Shown here piece after piece: positions 14,499 to 22,453 of a stretch of 39,349 bases of DNA. This DNA comes from an uncultured Spartobacteria bacterium. Lineage in GTDB: Bacteria > Verrucomicrobiota > Verrucomicrobiia > Chthoniobacterales > Chthoniobacteraceae. How positions within the stretch are numbered: the stretch's first letter is position 1; each line of letters starts with the position of its first letter. Under the pieces are notes generated by a model, which saw only the letters and a program-made list of their open reading frames with translations, did not search any database and was not told the origin of the DNA. A program made the translations under genes and the position numbers. The stretch is from NCBI GenBank assembly GCA_903929475.1, contig CAIYUV010000271.1, positions 1 through 39,349 of the forward strand, in the 5' to 3' direction.

Positions 14499-15254
14499 TC
14501 ACGCGAAGCTTTTCCAAATCAGCCGCGCTGCCAGTGCGAGTGCGGTCGCGATGAAGATGGGGCGGATGATTTTTGCGCCTCGCGCGACGACGAGTCCACT
14601 ACCGAGTCGCGCGCCGATGAGTTGACCGGCGATCATGGCAGCGCCGACGTCCCAGCGCAGACAGTCAGCGTAGCCAAAAACGATCAGCGAGGCGACGTTG
14701 CTGGTGAGGTTGAGCGCTTTGGTCGTGCCGGTGGCGGTGCGCAAGTCCTGCCCAAGCGCAAGCACGCACGCGAGCATCCAGAATGATCCCGCGCCCGGGC
14801 CGAAAAAACCGTCGTAAAAACCGAGAACAGTCCCGAACACGATTGCAAACGCCGTCGCATTGATGAGCGCGATGCGAGGGCGTTCACCGAGGCCGCGATT
14901 CAGCGCGGTGTAGAGCGCCACGAAGACGAGCAGCACGGGAACGATGCGCGAAAGCAGCGAGTCATCGAGCGTATGCACGCACCAGACTCCCAGCACGGCG
15001 GCGATGAATGTGATGACCACAGCCAGTCGCAGCGAACTCCATTCAATCAACCCTGCGCGTGTGTAGCGCACGACTGCCAGGGTGGTGCCGCAGGAGGATT
15101 GCAGCTTGTTTGTCCCGAGTGCGAATTGCGGTGGCAGTCCCGCCCACAAAAGCGCGGGGACGGTGATCAGCCCGCCGCCGCCCGCGATGGCGTCAATAAA
15201 GCCGCCCGCGAGGCCGGCGACAGCGAGCAGAATATATTGCCACCATTCGAGCAT
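14499..15254 (-). CDS. TauE/SafE family anion permease
   Basis: A 251-residue integral membrane protein with about 8 transmembrane segments. The family signature is at the N-terminus: AGGFIDAIAGGGGLITVPAL, then FALGTNKLQSSCGT. The second half repeats it: GFYDGFFGPGAGSFWMLA and TKALNLTSNVASLIVFG. TauE/SafE proteins export sulfite, sulfoacetate or other organic anions. The substrate is unknown here, and no sulfur-metabolism gene adjoins. The length is typical. It is convergent with the secreted protein on its left (12-base gap) and divergent from the DUF1501 gene at 15337 on its right. Confidence 0.9.
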   Translation of the reverse strand: MLEWWQYILLAVAGLAGGFIDAIAGGGGLITVPALLWAGLPPQFALGTNKLQSSCGTTLAVVRYTRAGLIEWSSLRLAVVITFIAAVLGVWCVHTLDDSLLSRIVPVLLVFVALYTALNRGLGERPRIALINATAFAIVFGTVLGFYDGFFGPGAGSFWMLACVLALGQDLRTATGTTKALNLTSNVASLIVFGYADCLRWDVGAAMIAGQLIGARLGSGLVVARGAKIIRPIFIATALALAARLIWKSFA

Positions 15255-15336
15255 CGCCGAGCGTATGCGCAGCTTTTTGTAAAAAGGCGAGTGCCTGCGT
15301 GACTAGCAAGCGGTCTTGTGATGGATTGTAAGAAGT

Positions 15337-16767
15337 ATGAACCCGATCCAGCAAAGCTGCCTCGACGTGACGCGCCGCCATTTCCTCGGCGAGTGCGGCG
15401 TGGGGCTTGGGAAAATTGCACTCGCGTCGTTGCTCACTGGGGCCGTCGCGCGCGGTGCCACTGCGAGCAATGCGCTGGCGCTGAAGCAGCCGCATTTTCC
15501 CGGCAAGGCAAAACGGGTGATCCATCTTTTCATGGCGGGCGCGCCTTCGCAACTCGACCTTTTCGACTACAAACCCGAGCTGGCAAAACTGGAGGGAAAA
15601 CCGATTCCACCTTCGGTGATTGCAGGGCAGCGCTACGCGTTCATCCGTTCTGATGCGGCGGTGCTGGGGCCGAGGTTCAAGTTTGCGAAGCACGGTCAGA
15701 GCGGCGCGGAAATCAGCGAGGTGCTGCCGCATCTGGCGAAGATCGTGGACGACGTATGCCTCGTGAAATCGGTGAAGACTGATCAATTCAACCACGCGCC
15801 GGCTCAGATATTTTTCAACACAGGTTTTCAGCAACCGGGACGACCCAGCCTTGGTTCGTGGGTGCTCTATGGGCTTGGCGCGGAGACGCAGGAGTTGCCT
15901 GCGTTTGTCGTGATGAGCACCGGCAGCGGCATCAGCGGCGGCGCGGCGAACTGGTCGAGCGGATTCCTCCCGACGCTCTACACGGGCACGCGCTTTCGTA
16001 ATCAGGGCGATCCGATTTTGAATGTGAGCAGCCCCGATGGCATGGATGCACGGCTCCAGCGCGACACGCTCGATCTCGTGCGCACGCTGAATGAGCGCCA
16101 GCTCCGCGAAGTGGGCGACCCGGAAATCGCGACACGAATCTCGAATTACGAAATGGCGTTCAAGCTCCAGACGAGCGCGCCGGAGCTGATGGATTTGAAA
16201 AGCGAGAGCAAGGAGACGCTCGATATGTATGGCTGCGATCCCGGCAAGCCGTCCTTTGCGCGCGCCTGCCTGCTCGCGCGGCGGATGATCGAACGAGGCG
16301 TTCGCTTCGTGAATATCTACCACGAAGGATGGGACGCACACACGGACGTGACCGGCAATTCGAAGCAGAATTGCGGCAAGACGGATCAGGCGAGCGCCGC
16401 GCTCGTGATGGATCTCAAGCAGCGCGGTTTGCTCGACGAGACGCTGGTGATTTGGGGCGGCGAATTCGGCCGCACGCCGATGGTGGAAACCAATCCATCG
16501 CTTGGCCGCTCGCTTGGACGCGATCACCATCCGCAGGCCTACACAATGTGGCTCGCGGGCGGCGGCATCAAACGCGGACTGACCTACGGCATGACCGACG
16601 ACATGGGCTTCAACGCCGTCGAAAACCCCGTGCATGTTCACGACATGCAGGCGACGATTTTACACTGCCTCGGCTTCGATCACGAACGTCTTACCTATCG
16701 CTATGCAGGTCGTGATTTCCGGCTCACCGACGTATTTGGAAAAGTGGTGAAGGGCATCCTCGGGTAA
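15337..16767 (+). CDS. DUF1501 family protein with Tat signal
   Basis: A 476-residue protein. The twin-arginine signal is at residues 13-40: VTRRHFLGECGVGLGKIALA followed by a hydrophobic stretch. The phosphatase/sulfatase-like DUF1501 domain then shows KAKRVIHLFMAGAPSQLDLF, FDYKPELAKLEGKPIPPS, SFARACLLARRMIERGVRFV, LVIWGGEFGRTP, GRDHHPQAYTMWLAGGG and AGRDFRLTDVFGKVVKGIL. The Tat signal suggests export in a folded, possibly metal-loaded state. Family function is unproven. It stands alone, with no PSD1 partner just upstream, and is convergent with another DUF1501 gene 11 bases away. The two proteins are clearly related but diverged, so this is not a recent inverted duplication. Confidence 0.93.
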   Translation: MNPIQQSCLDVTRRHFLGECGVGLGKIALASLLTGAVARGATASNALALKQPHFPGKAKRVIHLFMAGAPSQLDLFDYKPELAKLEGKPIPPSVIAGQRYAFIRSDAAVLGPRFKFAKHGQSGAEISEVLPHLAKIVDDVCLVKSVKTDQFNHAPAQIFFNTGFQQPGRPSLGSWVLYGLGAETQELPAFVVMSTGSGISGGAANWSSGFLPTLYTGTRFRNQGDPILNVSSPDGMDARLQRDTLDLVRTLNERQLREVGDPEIATRISNYEMAFKLQTSAPELMDLKSESKETLDMYGCDPGKPSFARACLLARRMIERGVRFVNIYHEGWDAHTDVTGNSKQNCGKTDQASAALVMDLKQRGLLDETLVIWGGEFGRTPMVETNPSLGRSLGRDHHPQAYTMWLAGGGIKRGLTYGMTDDMGFNAVENPVHVHDMQATILHCLGFDHERLTYRYAGRDFRLTDVFGKVVKGILG

Positions 16768-16778
16768 AGCGACGGCTG

Positions 16779-18161
16779 TTACACAAGGATGTCCTTGATC
16801 ACTGTGCCGCTCACGTCGGTGAGACGAAAGTCGCGCCCGGCGTAGTTGAACGTCAGCTTTTCGTGGTTGAGCCCGAGCATGGCGAGGATCGTTGCGTGCA
16901 GATCGTGGATTTGGACTTTGTTCGTCACGGCTTCGTAGCCGTAATCATCCGTCTCGCCGTAGCTCAGTCCGCCCTTTGCGCCGCCGCCGGCCATCCATAG
17001 CGTGAAGCCTTTGTTGTTGTGGTCGCGTCCGTCGCCGCCCTGCGCATGCGGTGTGCGGCCAAATTCGCCACTCCACACGACGAGCGTGTCCTTCAACATC
17101 CCGCGTTGTTTTAAATCAGTGAGCAGTCCGGCGATGGGCGTGTCCACCTCGCGGGCGTTTCGTTCGATGGCTGTCGTGAGGTTGAAATGCTGATCCCAAT
17201 TTCCGTGTGTGACCTCCACAAAACGCACGCCTGATTCGACAAGCTTGCGCGCGAGCAGGCACTTCCTGCCCATGTCATCGCTCGCTCCGCCAATGCCGTA
17301 GAGATTTTTCGTTGCCTCGGTTTCTTTGCTGAGATCCATCACCGCAGGCATCTGGCTCTGCATTTTGAAGGCAAGTTCGTAGCTCTCGATGACGCCTTCG
17401 ATATCCGGGTTGTATTTGTCGCGGCGGAGCGCCTCGCGGTTCAGCGATTGGATCAACTCCAGTTCTGCACGCTGTGCAGAGGGGCTGAGAGTTCCCTCGA
17501 TGTTTCGCACTTGTGCGTTTGCGATGCTTCGATTTTCCGAGCCGATCTTTGTGGCCTGATTAATCGCGGGGAGAAATGCGCTGCCGTAATTTTGCGCGCC
17601 GCCAAAGCCCGACGGCGGGGCGATGGTGATGAAACCCGGCAGGTTTTCGTTCACCGTGCCTAGACCGTAGAGTGTCCATGCACCGAGCGAAGGGCGCACG
17701 AATTGTGAATTGCCCGTGTGCAGTTTCACCATCGCCTGCGGATGTGCGGGCAAATCCGTCTGCATCGAACGCACGAGGCACATCTCGTCCGCATGTTGCG
17801 CCACGCCGGGGAAGAGGTCGGAAATCCACAGCCCGCTTTTGCCGCGCGGCTGGAATTTCCATATCGATCCGAGAAGTTTTGTGCCGGGGCGCTTGCCGGG
17901 TTTGTCGTTGTCGGCGGTGAGCTTCGGTTTGTAGTCGAAGGTATCCACGTGCGACGGGCCGCCTCGCATGCAGAGGAAAATAACGCGTTTCGCACGCGCG
18001 GGAAAATGAGTCGCCTTGGGCGCGAGCGGGGCTTCCACGGCGATGGCCTTGCATGCCGCGAGTCCGGAAAATGCCAGCCAGCCGAAGCCGCAGGAAATTG
18101 TCCTCAGCACGTCGCGGCGTGTGACAAGCGGAGTAATATGGCCGCAGGAGTTGGAGTTCAT
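16779..18161 (-). CDS. DUF1501 family protein with Tat/lipoprotein-like signal
   Basis: A 460-residue protein. The Tat-type motif TRRDVLR is at about 13-19, and the hydrophobic stretch ends FSGLAAC, so residue 36 Cys sits in a plausible lipobox (L-A-A-C); the mature protein may be a Tat-exported lipoprotein. DUF1501 blocks: AKRVIFLCMRGGPSHVDTFD, CLLARKLVESGVRFVEVTHG, LVVWSGEFGRTPHAQ, GRDHNNKGFTLWMAGGG and AGRDFRLTDVSGTVIKDIL. The metal-site-like FDYKPKL and GRDHN segments are present, as in the paralogue. Stop-to-stop distance to the convergent DUF1501 gene is 11 bases. No PSD1 gene lies upstream on this strand; the nearest leftward gene upstream encodes a SWIB protein behind a strong terminator. 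Confidence 0.93.
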   Translation of the reverse strand: MNSNSCGHITPLVTRRDVLRTISCGFGWLAFSGLAACKAIAVEAPLAPKATHFPARAKRVIFLCMRGGPSHVDTFDYKPKLTADNDKPGKRPGTKLLGSIWKFQPRGKSGLWISDLFPGVAQHADEMCLVRSMQTDLPAHPQAMVKLHTGNSQFVRPSLGAWTLYGLGTVNENLPGFITIAPPSGFGGAQNYGSAFLPAINQATKIGSENRSIANAQVRNIEGTLSPSAQRAELELIQSLNREALRRDKYNPDIEGVIESYELAFKMQSQMPAVMDLSKETEATKNLYGIGGASDDMGRKCLLARKLVESGVRFVEVTHGNWDQHFNLTTAIERNAREVDTPIAGLLTDLKQRGMLKDTLVVWSGEFGRTPHAQGGDGRDHNNKGFTLWMAGGGAKGGLSYGETDDYGYEAVTNKVQIHDLHATILAMLGLNHEKLTFNYAGRDFRLTDVSGTVIKDILV

Positions 18162-18242
18162 GGCTTGGTGATGAAACTCGCGCGTGTCGCGAAGGTTTCA
18201 AAAATCTCGCGTCCAATTTCAATTTCACCTTCGGGGCAAAAG

Positions 18243-18274
18243 AAGAGGGCGTGTTGTTTCCAACACGCCCTCTT
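18243..18274 (-). terminator. Intrinsic terminator of the SWIB gene
   Basis: A perfect 14-bp stem, 18243-18256 with 18261-18274, has a 4-base loop and a GC-rich core. On the minus strand it is followed by a T-rich tract (TTCTTTTG) and lies 24 bases after the SWIB stop codon. The plus strand is also followed by TTTT, but no rightward gene ends here. It separates the SWIB gene from the leftward DUF1501 gene. Confidence 0.88.
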
Positions 18275-18298
18275 TTGAATGAATATTTAGCGTTAAGC

Positions 18299-18601
18299 TT
18301 ACTTGACGTGCTTCGAGACGAGCTTGGTCATCTCGAACATCGAAACCTGCTTCTTGCCGTTGAAGATCACTTTCAGCGCGTCATCCGCGTTGATCATGGT
18401 GCGCTTTTTGGCGTCCTGCAGTTTGTTCTTCTTGATGTATTCCCACAATTTCTTCGTGAGGGGTCCGCGTGCGAGCGGCTTGGATCCCACGATGAGTGAG
18501 AGCGCGGCGTCCGGCTGGACGGGCTTCATCAAAGCGGGGTTCGCTTTACGCTTGGTTTTGGTTGCTGGTTTTTTTGCTTTGGATTTTTTGGGTGTAGGCA
18601 T
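18299..18601 (-). CDS. SWIB/MDM2 domain protein
   Basis: A 100-residue protein. The start at 18601 (MPTPKKSKAKK) is chosen; the frame runs 46 codons further upstream through a low-quality segment. The N-terminal 25 residues are Lys/Pro/Ala-rich, resembling histone H1-like tails. The SWIB fold follows: LSLIVGSKPLARGPLTKKLW, EYIKKNKLQDAKKRTMINAD and LKVIFNGKKQVSMFEMTKLV. SWIB domains are mainly eukaryotic chromatin-remodelling modules. Among bacteria they are found in Chlamydiae, Verrucomicrobia and a few others, where a nucleoid or topoisomerase-linked role has been suggested. The basic tail fits DNA binding (inference). It is monocistronic with a strong terminator. Confidence 0.93.
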   Translation of the reverse strand: MPTPKKSKAKKPATKTKRKANPALMKPVQPDAALSLIVGSKPLARGPLTKKLWEYIKKNKLQDAKKRTMINADDALKVIFNGKKQVSMFEMTKLVSKHVK

Positions 18602-18717
18602 AGCGACTTGGTTTCTACATCGAAGTAGGATGGCGTGTCGAATGTTTAGAGCACTTTTTTTGAAGTTTTTTCCCTGCCAAAATGAGGGGGCGGGCGGCGG
18701 TAATTGTTGAACTGCCG

Positions 18718-19233
18718 CTAAAGCTTTTCCATCCGCCACTGCACGACCTTCATCACTCCGTTTTCGCGATGAAAGTTGACGCTCAGTTTAGCCTTCGGGC
18801 GCTTCCTGCATTCCACGCTATAGACAAGCATCCCGTAGTCAGGATCCGCCGCCGACTCCGCATTGCTCAATGCTTTTGAAACTACTTCACCGAATTCCTG
18901 ATGATAGACACCGACGATAAGGTTTTGAAAAACACGCGTGTCCATCGGTGGCACGGCCCGCGCGGAAAAGTGATGCGAAAATTCCGTTTCGCTCTTCGCA
19001 TTGTATGCCGTGAGCGTGTCGGCGAGCACCGTCTCAATGTCTTTGGTCGCGCCGGGAGTGGCGGTGATTGTCTGTGTCGTCGTGATTGCCGCGGGTTGCT
19101 CGATCTTTTCAGCGCGCGGCCAGAAGACAAAAACGACGAGCACGATGTTTGCAGCGGCGATCCAGTAGAAAATTTCGGCTGTTTTTCGCGCCAGCTTCCT
19201 TGCCTCGGGTGTGTTGGGCTGAATGTCGGACAT
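18718..19233 (-). CDS. Single-pass membrane protein of unknown function
   Basis: A 171-residue protein with a short cytoplasmic N-terminus (MSDIQPNTPEARKLARK), one transmembrane helix at about 22-41 (IFYWIAAANIVLVVFVFWP) and a soluble outer domain of about 125 residues. That domain contains a DTLTAYNAKSETEFSHHFSA segment and ends SVNFHRENGVMKVVQWRMEKL, reminiscent of small cystatin/NTF2-like folds. I do not recognise the family. It begins 18 bases after the last glycosyltransferase of the glycan operon, same strand, so it is probably the promoter-distal gene of that transcript; whether it acts in glycan export or assembly is unknown. Confidence 0.75.
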   Translation of the reverse strand: MSDIQPNTPEARKLARKTAEIFYWIAAANIVLVVFVFWPRAEKIEQPAAITTTQTITATPGATKDIETVLADTLTAYNAKSETEFSHHFSARAVPPMDTRVFQNLIVGVYHQEFGEVVSKALSNAESAADPDYGMLVYSVECRKRPKAKLSVNFHRENGVMKVVQWRMEKL

Positions 19234-19251
19234 CGCGTGCGGTGTAGCCGT

Positions 19252-20253
19252 TTATAGTGAGGCGTAAAGTTCCGCGTAGCGGGGGGCGAGCACGTTCCAG
19301 TCGTAATTCGCGAGCGCCCACTCCGCGAGCGACGCGCGCTGTGCAGGCGACGGGCGTGTTTGAAAAAAAGCGAAGAGCGCCGCACGGACGCTTTCGACGA
19401 GCGGCTCGCAGATGAAGCCGCGATGGGCGAGCGGCCCTGCCCATGGCGTCGCGGTCGTGGTGAGCACGGCGGTGCCGCACTGGCAGGCTTCGAGCACGGC
19501 GAGTCCGAAATTTTCCGAATGCGTCGGCAGGCAAAACAAATCCGCGCCTTGTAAATACGCCCAGCGAGCCTCGCCCCAAATTGCTCCGAGCCATTCGACC
19601 GAGGGAAGTCGCGCGCTGTTTTGCTTTGCGAAATCGCGGCAATGTGCGGCGTAGGCGGGCTGTTCATCGGGGCCGACGATGACTAGGCGCGTGCGCCCGG
19701 GCAGCGTGGCTGCGGCGAGCGCGCTGAGCAGCAGATCGAGTCCCTTCTTTTCGTGGATGCGCGAGAGAAAGAGCAGGATCGTTTCGTCATCGGCCCATCC
19801 GAGCTTTGCGCGGGCTGCGGGGTAATCGGGACGCGTGTCGCCCGTGAGCCCGAGCGGCAGCGCGGCGATTCGTGTTCGTGGGAAAAAGCGCAGCAGGCGA
19901 TCCGCCTCGGTTTTTGCAGTGGCGAGGATGCACGACGCACGGCGCGTCCATCGCTTTTCAACGAGGTGCCAGTATGGAAGTTTCTTCCACAATTTGTGCC
20001 GCCACGCCCACGGCTCCAGCATCCCGTGCGGGCTGACGACACACGGCACGCCGAGCGCGCGGTATTGACCGGCAAGCGATGGAAATCCCGGCTGCCACAT
20101 CCCGTGGAAATGCACGGCGTTTGCTGCTCTGGCGGCGGGGTTCACCTCGACGGTGTGGCCGAGTTTTTCCATCGCGCGCTGCATACTGCGGATGGCTGCG
20201 TCGAGCCCGCCGATTCTTTGCGCCGCCGGCGGTTCGTGAAAGTGCAGCTTCAT
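19252..20253 (-). CDS. GT4-family glycosyltransferase
   Basis: A 333-residue GT-B enzyme. The start at 20253 overlaps the upstream stop as ATGA (20250-20253); a longer in-frame frame to 20652 is a shadow of the neighbour. N-terminal part: MKLHFHEPPAAQRIGGLDAA, VHFHGMWQPGFPSLAGQYR and VVSPHGMLEPWAW. C-terminal Rossmann domain: ETILLFLSRIHEKKGLDLLL, RLVIVGPDEQPAYA, then a canonical E-x7-E in HSENFGLAVLEACQCGTAVL. Such enzymes transfer sugars from nucleotide donors to lipid-linked or polymer acceptors on the cytoplasmic face. It is the last glycosyltransferase of the leftward glycan operon; the sugar specificity cannot be read from sequence. Confidence 0.92.
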   Translation of the reverse strand: MKLHFHEPPAAQRIGGLDAAIRSMQRAMEKLGHTVEVNPAARAANAVHFHGMWQPGFPSLAGQYRALGVPCVVSPHGMLEPWAWRHKLWKKLPYWHLVEKRWTRRASCILATAKTEADRLLRFFPRTRIAALPLGLTGDTRPDYPAARAKLGWADDETILLFLSRIHEKKGLDLLLSALAAATLPGRTRLVIVGPDEQPAYAAHCRDFAKQNSARLPSVEWLGAIWGEARWAYLQGADLFCLPTHSENFGLAVLEACQCGTAVLTTTATPWAGPLAHRGFICEPLVESVRAALFAFFQTRPSPAQRASLAEWALANYDWNVLAPRYAELYASL

Positions 20254-21386
20254 TTCCGCGCCTCCTCGTAGAGCGTTTCGTAGCGCGCCGCCATCGTGTC
20301 GAAAGAAAAGCATTTCTCCGCAAGCTGGCGTGCGTTTTTGCCGAGCGCGTCTCGGCGCGCAGGCTCGGAAAGAATCTCGGCCCACGCTGCGCCCTCGCCG
20401 ATGGAGATGGAATTTGTCGCGTCGAGAAACGGCATCTCGGCCAGAAGATTTGGCGTGATTGCGCAGGGAAGTCCGGCGCTGAGTGCCTCGAGAATCGCGA
20501 GAGGCAGGCCCTCGAATTCCGCCGTGTGAAGAAACACGTCCGCCGCGAATAAAAACTCGGAGACGCTGCGCTGCCAGCCGACGCGCCGGACGCAGCCTAG
20601 TCGCGCGGCACGCTCGTCCCACTCCTTGGAAAGCGCACCATCGCCCACCCACACGAAGCGCGTGTGCGGCAGACGCGCGTGGATTTTTTCAGCGAGATCG
20701 AGGAAAACGAAGGGCCGCTTTTGCGGAACGAGCCGCCCCACGGCAACGATGAGCAGTTCATTCGGAGCGATGCTCAGCTCTGCGCGTTTTGATTCACGCA
20801 CCGCCGGTTTCTTTCCGAGGTCGTAGAGTTCGACGCCGTTGGCGACAGCATGGATTCGCCCGTTGCTTCCGAGAAAATTTTGCAGGTCGCGCGCACGCTC
20901 ATCGAGCACGCAGACAAGCGGGCCATTGTAGGCTTCCAGCGCACGGCGTGCGATCCTGTCGCGGAGCCACGCGAGCGATGCCTTGAGGTAGGCGGCGGTC
21001 TGGCTGAGGTGAATCGTGCAGATGCTCGGGAATTTCGAGAGCGTCGCAGCGCGCAGCAAATCGAGGCCGTCTTCGAGGTTCTGTTTGTTAACGTGAATGA
21101 CATCGGGGCGAAGCGCTTTCCATTCGTCTGCGATGCGCGCTGCTCCGCTGAAATTTAGAAAACTGGCGAGGCTGCGGGTGCGGTGGTCGTAGGTGTTTGT
21201 GTATTCGGATCGGATCACTGTGCCCACCTCCGTGAAGAGCGCGGCGAGTTCGTCCATGCGGGGATGAGATGAGGCCCAGAGAGTGACTTGGTGTCCGCGC
21301 CGCGCGAGAGAGCGCGCGAGGTAGAGCAGGTAAATTTCACCGCCGCCGCGCGAACCGCTGCTGCTGCTGACGAGAAGGATTTTCAT
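20250..21386 (-). CDS. GT4-family glycosyltransferase
   Basis: A 378-residue GT-B enzyme beginning MKILLVSSSSGSRGGGEIYL, the glycine-rich acceptor-side loop of GT4 proteins, followed by LARSLARRGHQVTLWAS and RPDVIHVNKQNLEDGLDLLR. The donor domain has LLIVAVGRLVPQKRPFVFLD, TRFVWVGDGALSKEW and a canonical E-x7-E in EFEGLPLAILEALSAGLPC. It overlaps both neighbours by four bases (ATGA), which implies translational coupling in a single operon. Its length is normal. Specificity is unknown; a capsule, EPS or O-antigen pathway is inferred from the Wzy-like gene two positions upstream. Confidence 0.93.
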   Translation of the reverse strand: MKILLVSSSSGSRGGGEIYLLYLARSLARRGHQVTLWASSHPRMDELAALFTEVGTVIRSEYTNTYDHRTRSLASFLNFSGAARIADEWKALRPDVIHVNKQNLEDGLDLLRAATLSKFPSICTIHLSQTAAYLKASLAWLRDRIARRALEAYNGPLVCVLDERARDLQNFLGSNGRIHAVANGVELYDLGKKPAVRESKRAELSIAPNELLIVAVGRLVPQKRPFVFLDLAEKIHARLPHTRFVWVGDGALSKEWDERAARLGCVRRVGWQRSVSEFLFAADVFLHTAEFEGLPLAILEALSAGLPCAITPNLLAEMPFLDATNSISIGEGAAWAEILSEPARRDALGKNARQLAEKCFSFDTMAARYETLYEEARK

Positions 21387-22450
21387 TTACTGACAGTCTT
21401 CAAAGCGTTTGCCCAACGCTCCGCTCCGCTGGCCGGATGCCACGATGCAGCCAGCGCGAGGGATCTGGCGGACATTTTCCCGCTGAGTGCAGGCGTGGTG
21501 ATGAAGCGGCGCATTGTTTCGGCGAGAGCATTGATGTTTCCCGCAGGAAATCGAAAGCCGTTTTCGTCCTCGCGGACGAGATCGTGCGCCGCGCCGACTT
21601 GATCGCTGACAATGATCGGCAGGCCAGCGCCGAGTGCTTGATTTACGACGACGCCCCATCCGTCGTAGCGACTTGGCAGGACGAAGATATCCGCCCGCGC
21701 GAAAAAATCCGGCAACGCATCGGGTGCATGAAAGCCTTCGTAGCGGATGCGTGAGCGCACGCTCTGCGGGAGTGCGGCGAGCAGTTGCGGCAGCTCGGCT
21801 TCGCGTCCGACGAGCATGAGACACGAGTTTTCCGGCAGAGTGGAAAATGCTGCGAGTAATTGGTCGAGACCTTTGCGTGCGATCATCTGTCCGCAAAACA
21901 GGAAGGTGGTGGTGCCTGGATCACGTTCGCGGCGCGGGGCGTCGAGGAAGGGCTGAATCGCGCAGTGGTAGGGAATGTTGAAGACGGGCGTGTTTGGAAA
22001 ACGCACAGCGTAGTCGCGCTCGGCCCATGTGCCGATGGCTGCGATGCCCGACGCGCGGCGGAGCGGCGACGTGAGTATGTCGTGCTTGCGCGAACGCGGC
22101 CCGAGTTTTTCGCCCCAAAACATCCAGCGTGCGTTGCGTAGTTTTACGCGCATGAGCCACTGGCCGGTGACGGACATGATGGTGTTGCAGACAATCACGT
22201 CGTAGTCGCGAGGGCAGGGGAGCCGCCAGTTTACATGGACGCGTGCATGGCCGAGGCGGAAATAAAATCCGGGCACGTAGCACTCATGCGCGCCGAGCGG
22301 GCGCTCGGGCCAAGGGGAGTCGGGCGCGCTTTTCTCCATATAAAAAATGCGCGGCTGCACATCCTCACGCGCAGCCAGAGCAGCGAAAAGATCGTGCTGA
22401 TATGGCGAGGGGAGAACGCTGACGAATGCGACGCGGATGGGCTGGCTCAC
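21383..22450 (-). CDS. GT4-like glycosyltransferase with variant E-x7-E
   Basis: A 355-residue GT-B protein: RVAFVSVLPSPYQHDLFAAL at the N-terminus, PRDYDVIVCNTIMSVTGQWL and RNARWMFWGEKLGP in the acceptor domain, then TTTFLFCGQMIARKGLDQLL and NSCLMLVGREAELPQ in the donor domain. The motif that is normally E-x7-E reads YDGWGVVVNQALGAGLPII, with Asp and Asn/Gln in the acidic positions. That is tolerated in some GT4 members but deserves note. It is coupled by ATGA to the gene at 20250 and lies three bases after the polymerase gene. It presumably adds a sugar to the same lipid-linked repeat. Confidence 0.88.
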   Translation of the reverse strand: MSQPIRVAFVSVLPSPYQHDLFAALAAREDVQPRIFYMEKSAPDSPWPERPLGAHECYVPGFYFRLGHARVHVNWRLPCPRDYDVIVCNTIMSVTGQWLMRVKLRNARWMFWGEKLGPRSRKHDILTSPLRRASGIAAIGTWAERDYAVRFPNTPVFNIPYHCAIQPFLDAPRRERDPGTTTFLFCGQMIARKGLDQLLAAFSTLPENSCLMLVGREAELPQLLAALPQSVRSRIRYEGFHAPDALPDFFARADIFVLPSRYDGWGVVVNQALGAGLPIIVSDQVGAAHDLVREDENGFRFPAGNINALAETMRRFITTPALSGKMSARSLALAASWHPASGAERWANALKTVSK

Positions 22451-22453
22451 AAA

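Noticed and set aside
15193-16641. Long 482-residue minus-strand open frame rich in Arg, His and Ala
   Set aside because: It lies opposite the DUF1501 gene, which has clear family motifs; the composition is that of an antisense frame in GC-rich DNA.
15337-18161. The two convergent DUF1501 genes as a recent inverted duplication
   Set aside because: The proteins differ widely in sequence and signal peptide type, so they are diverged paralogues.
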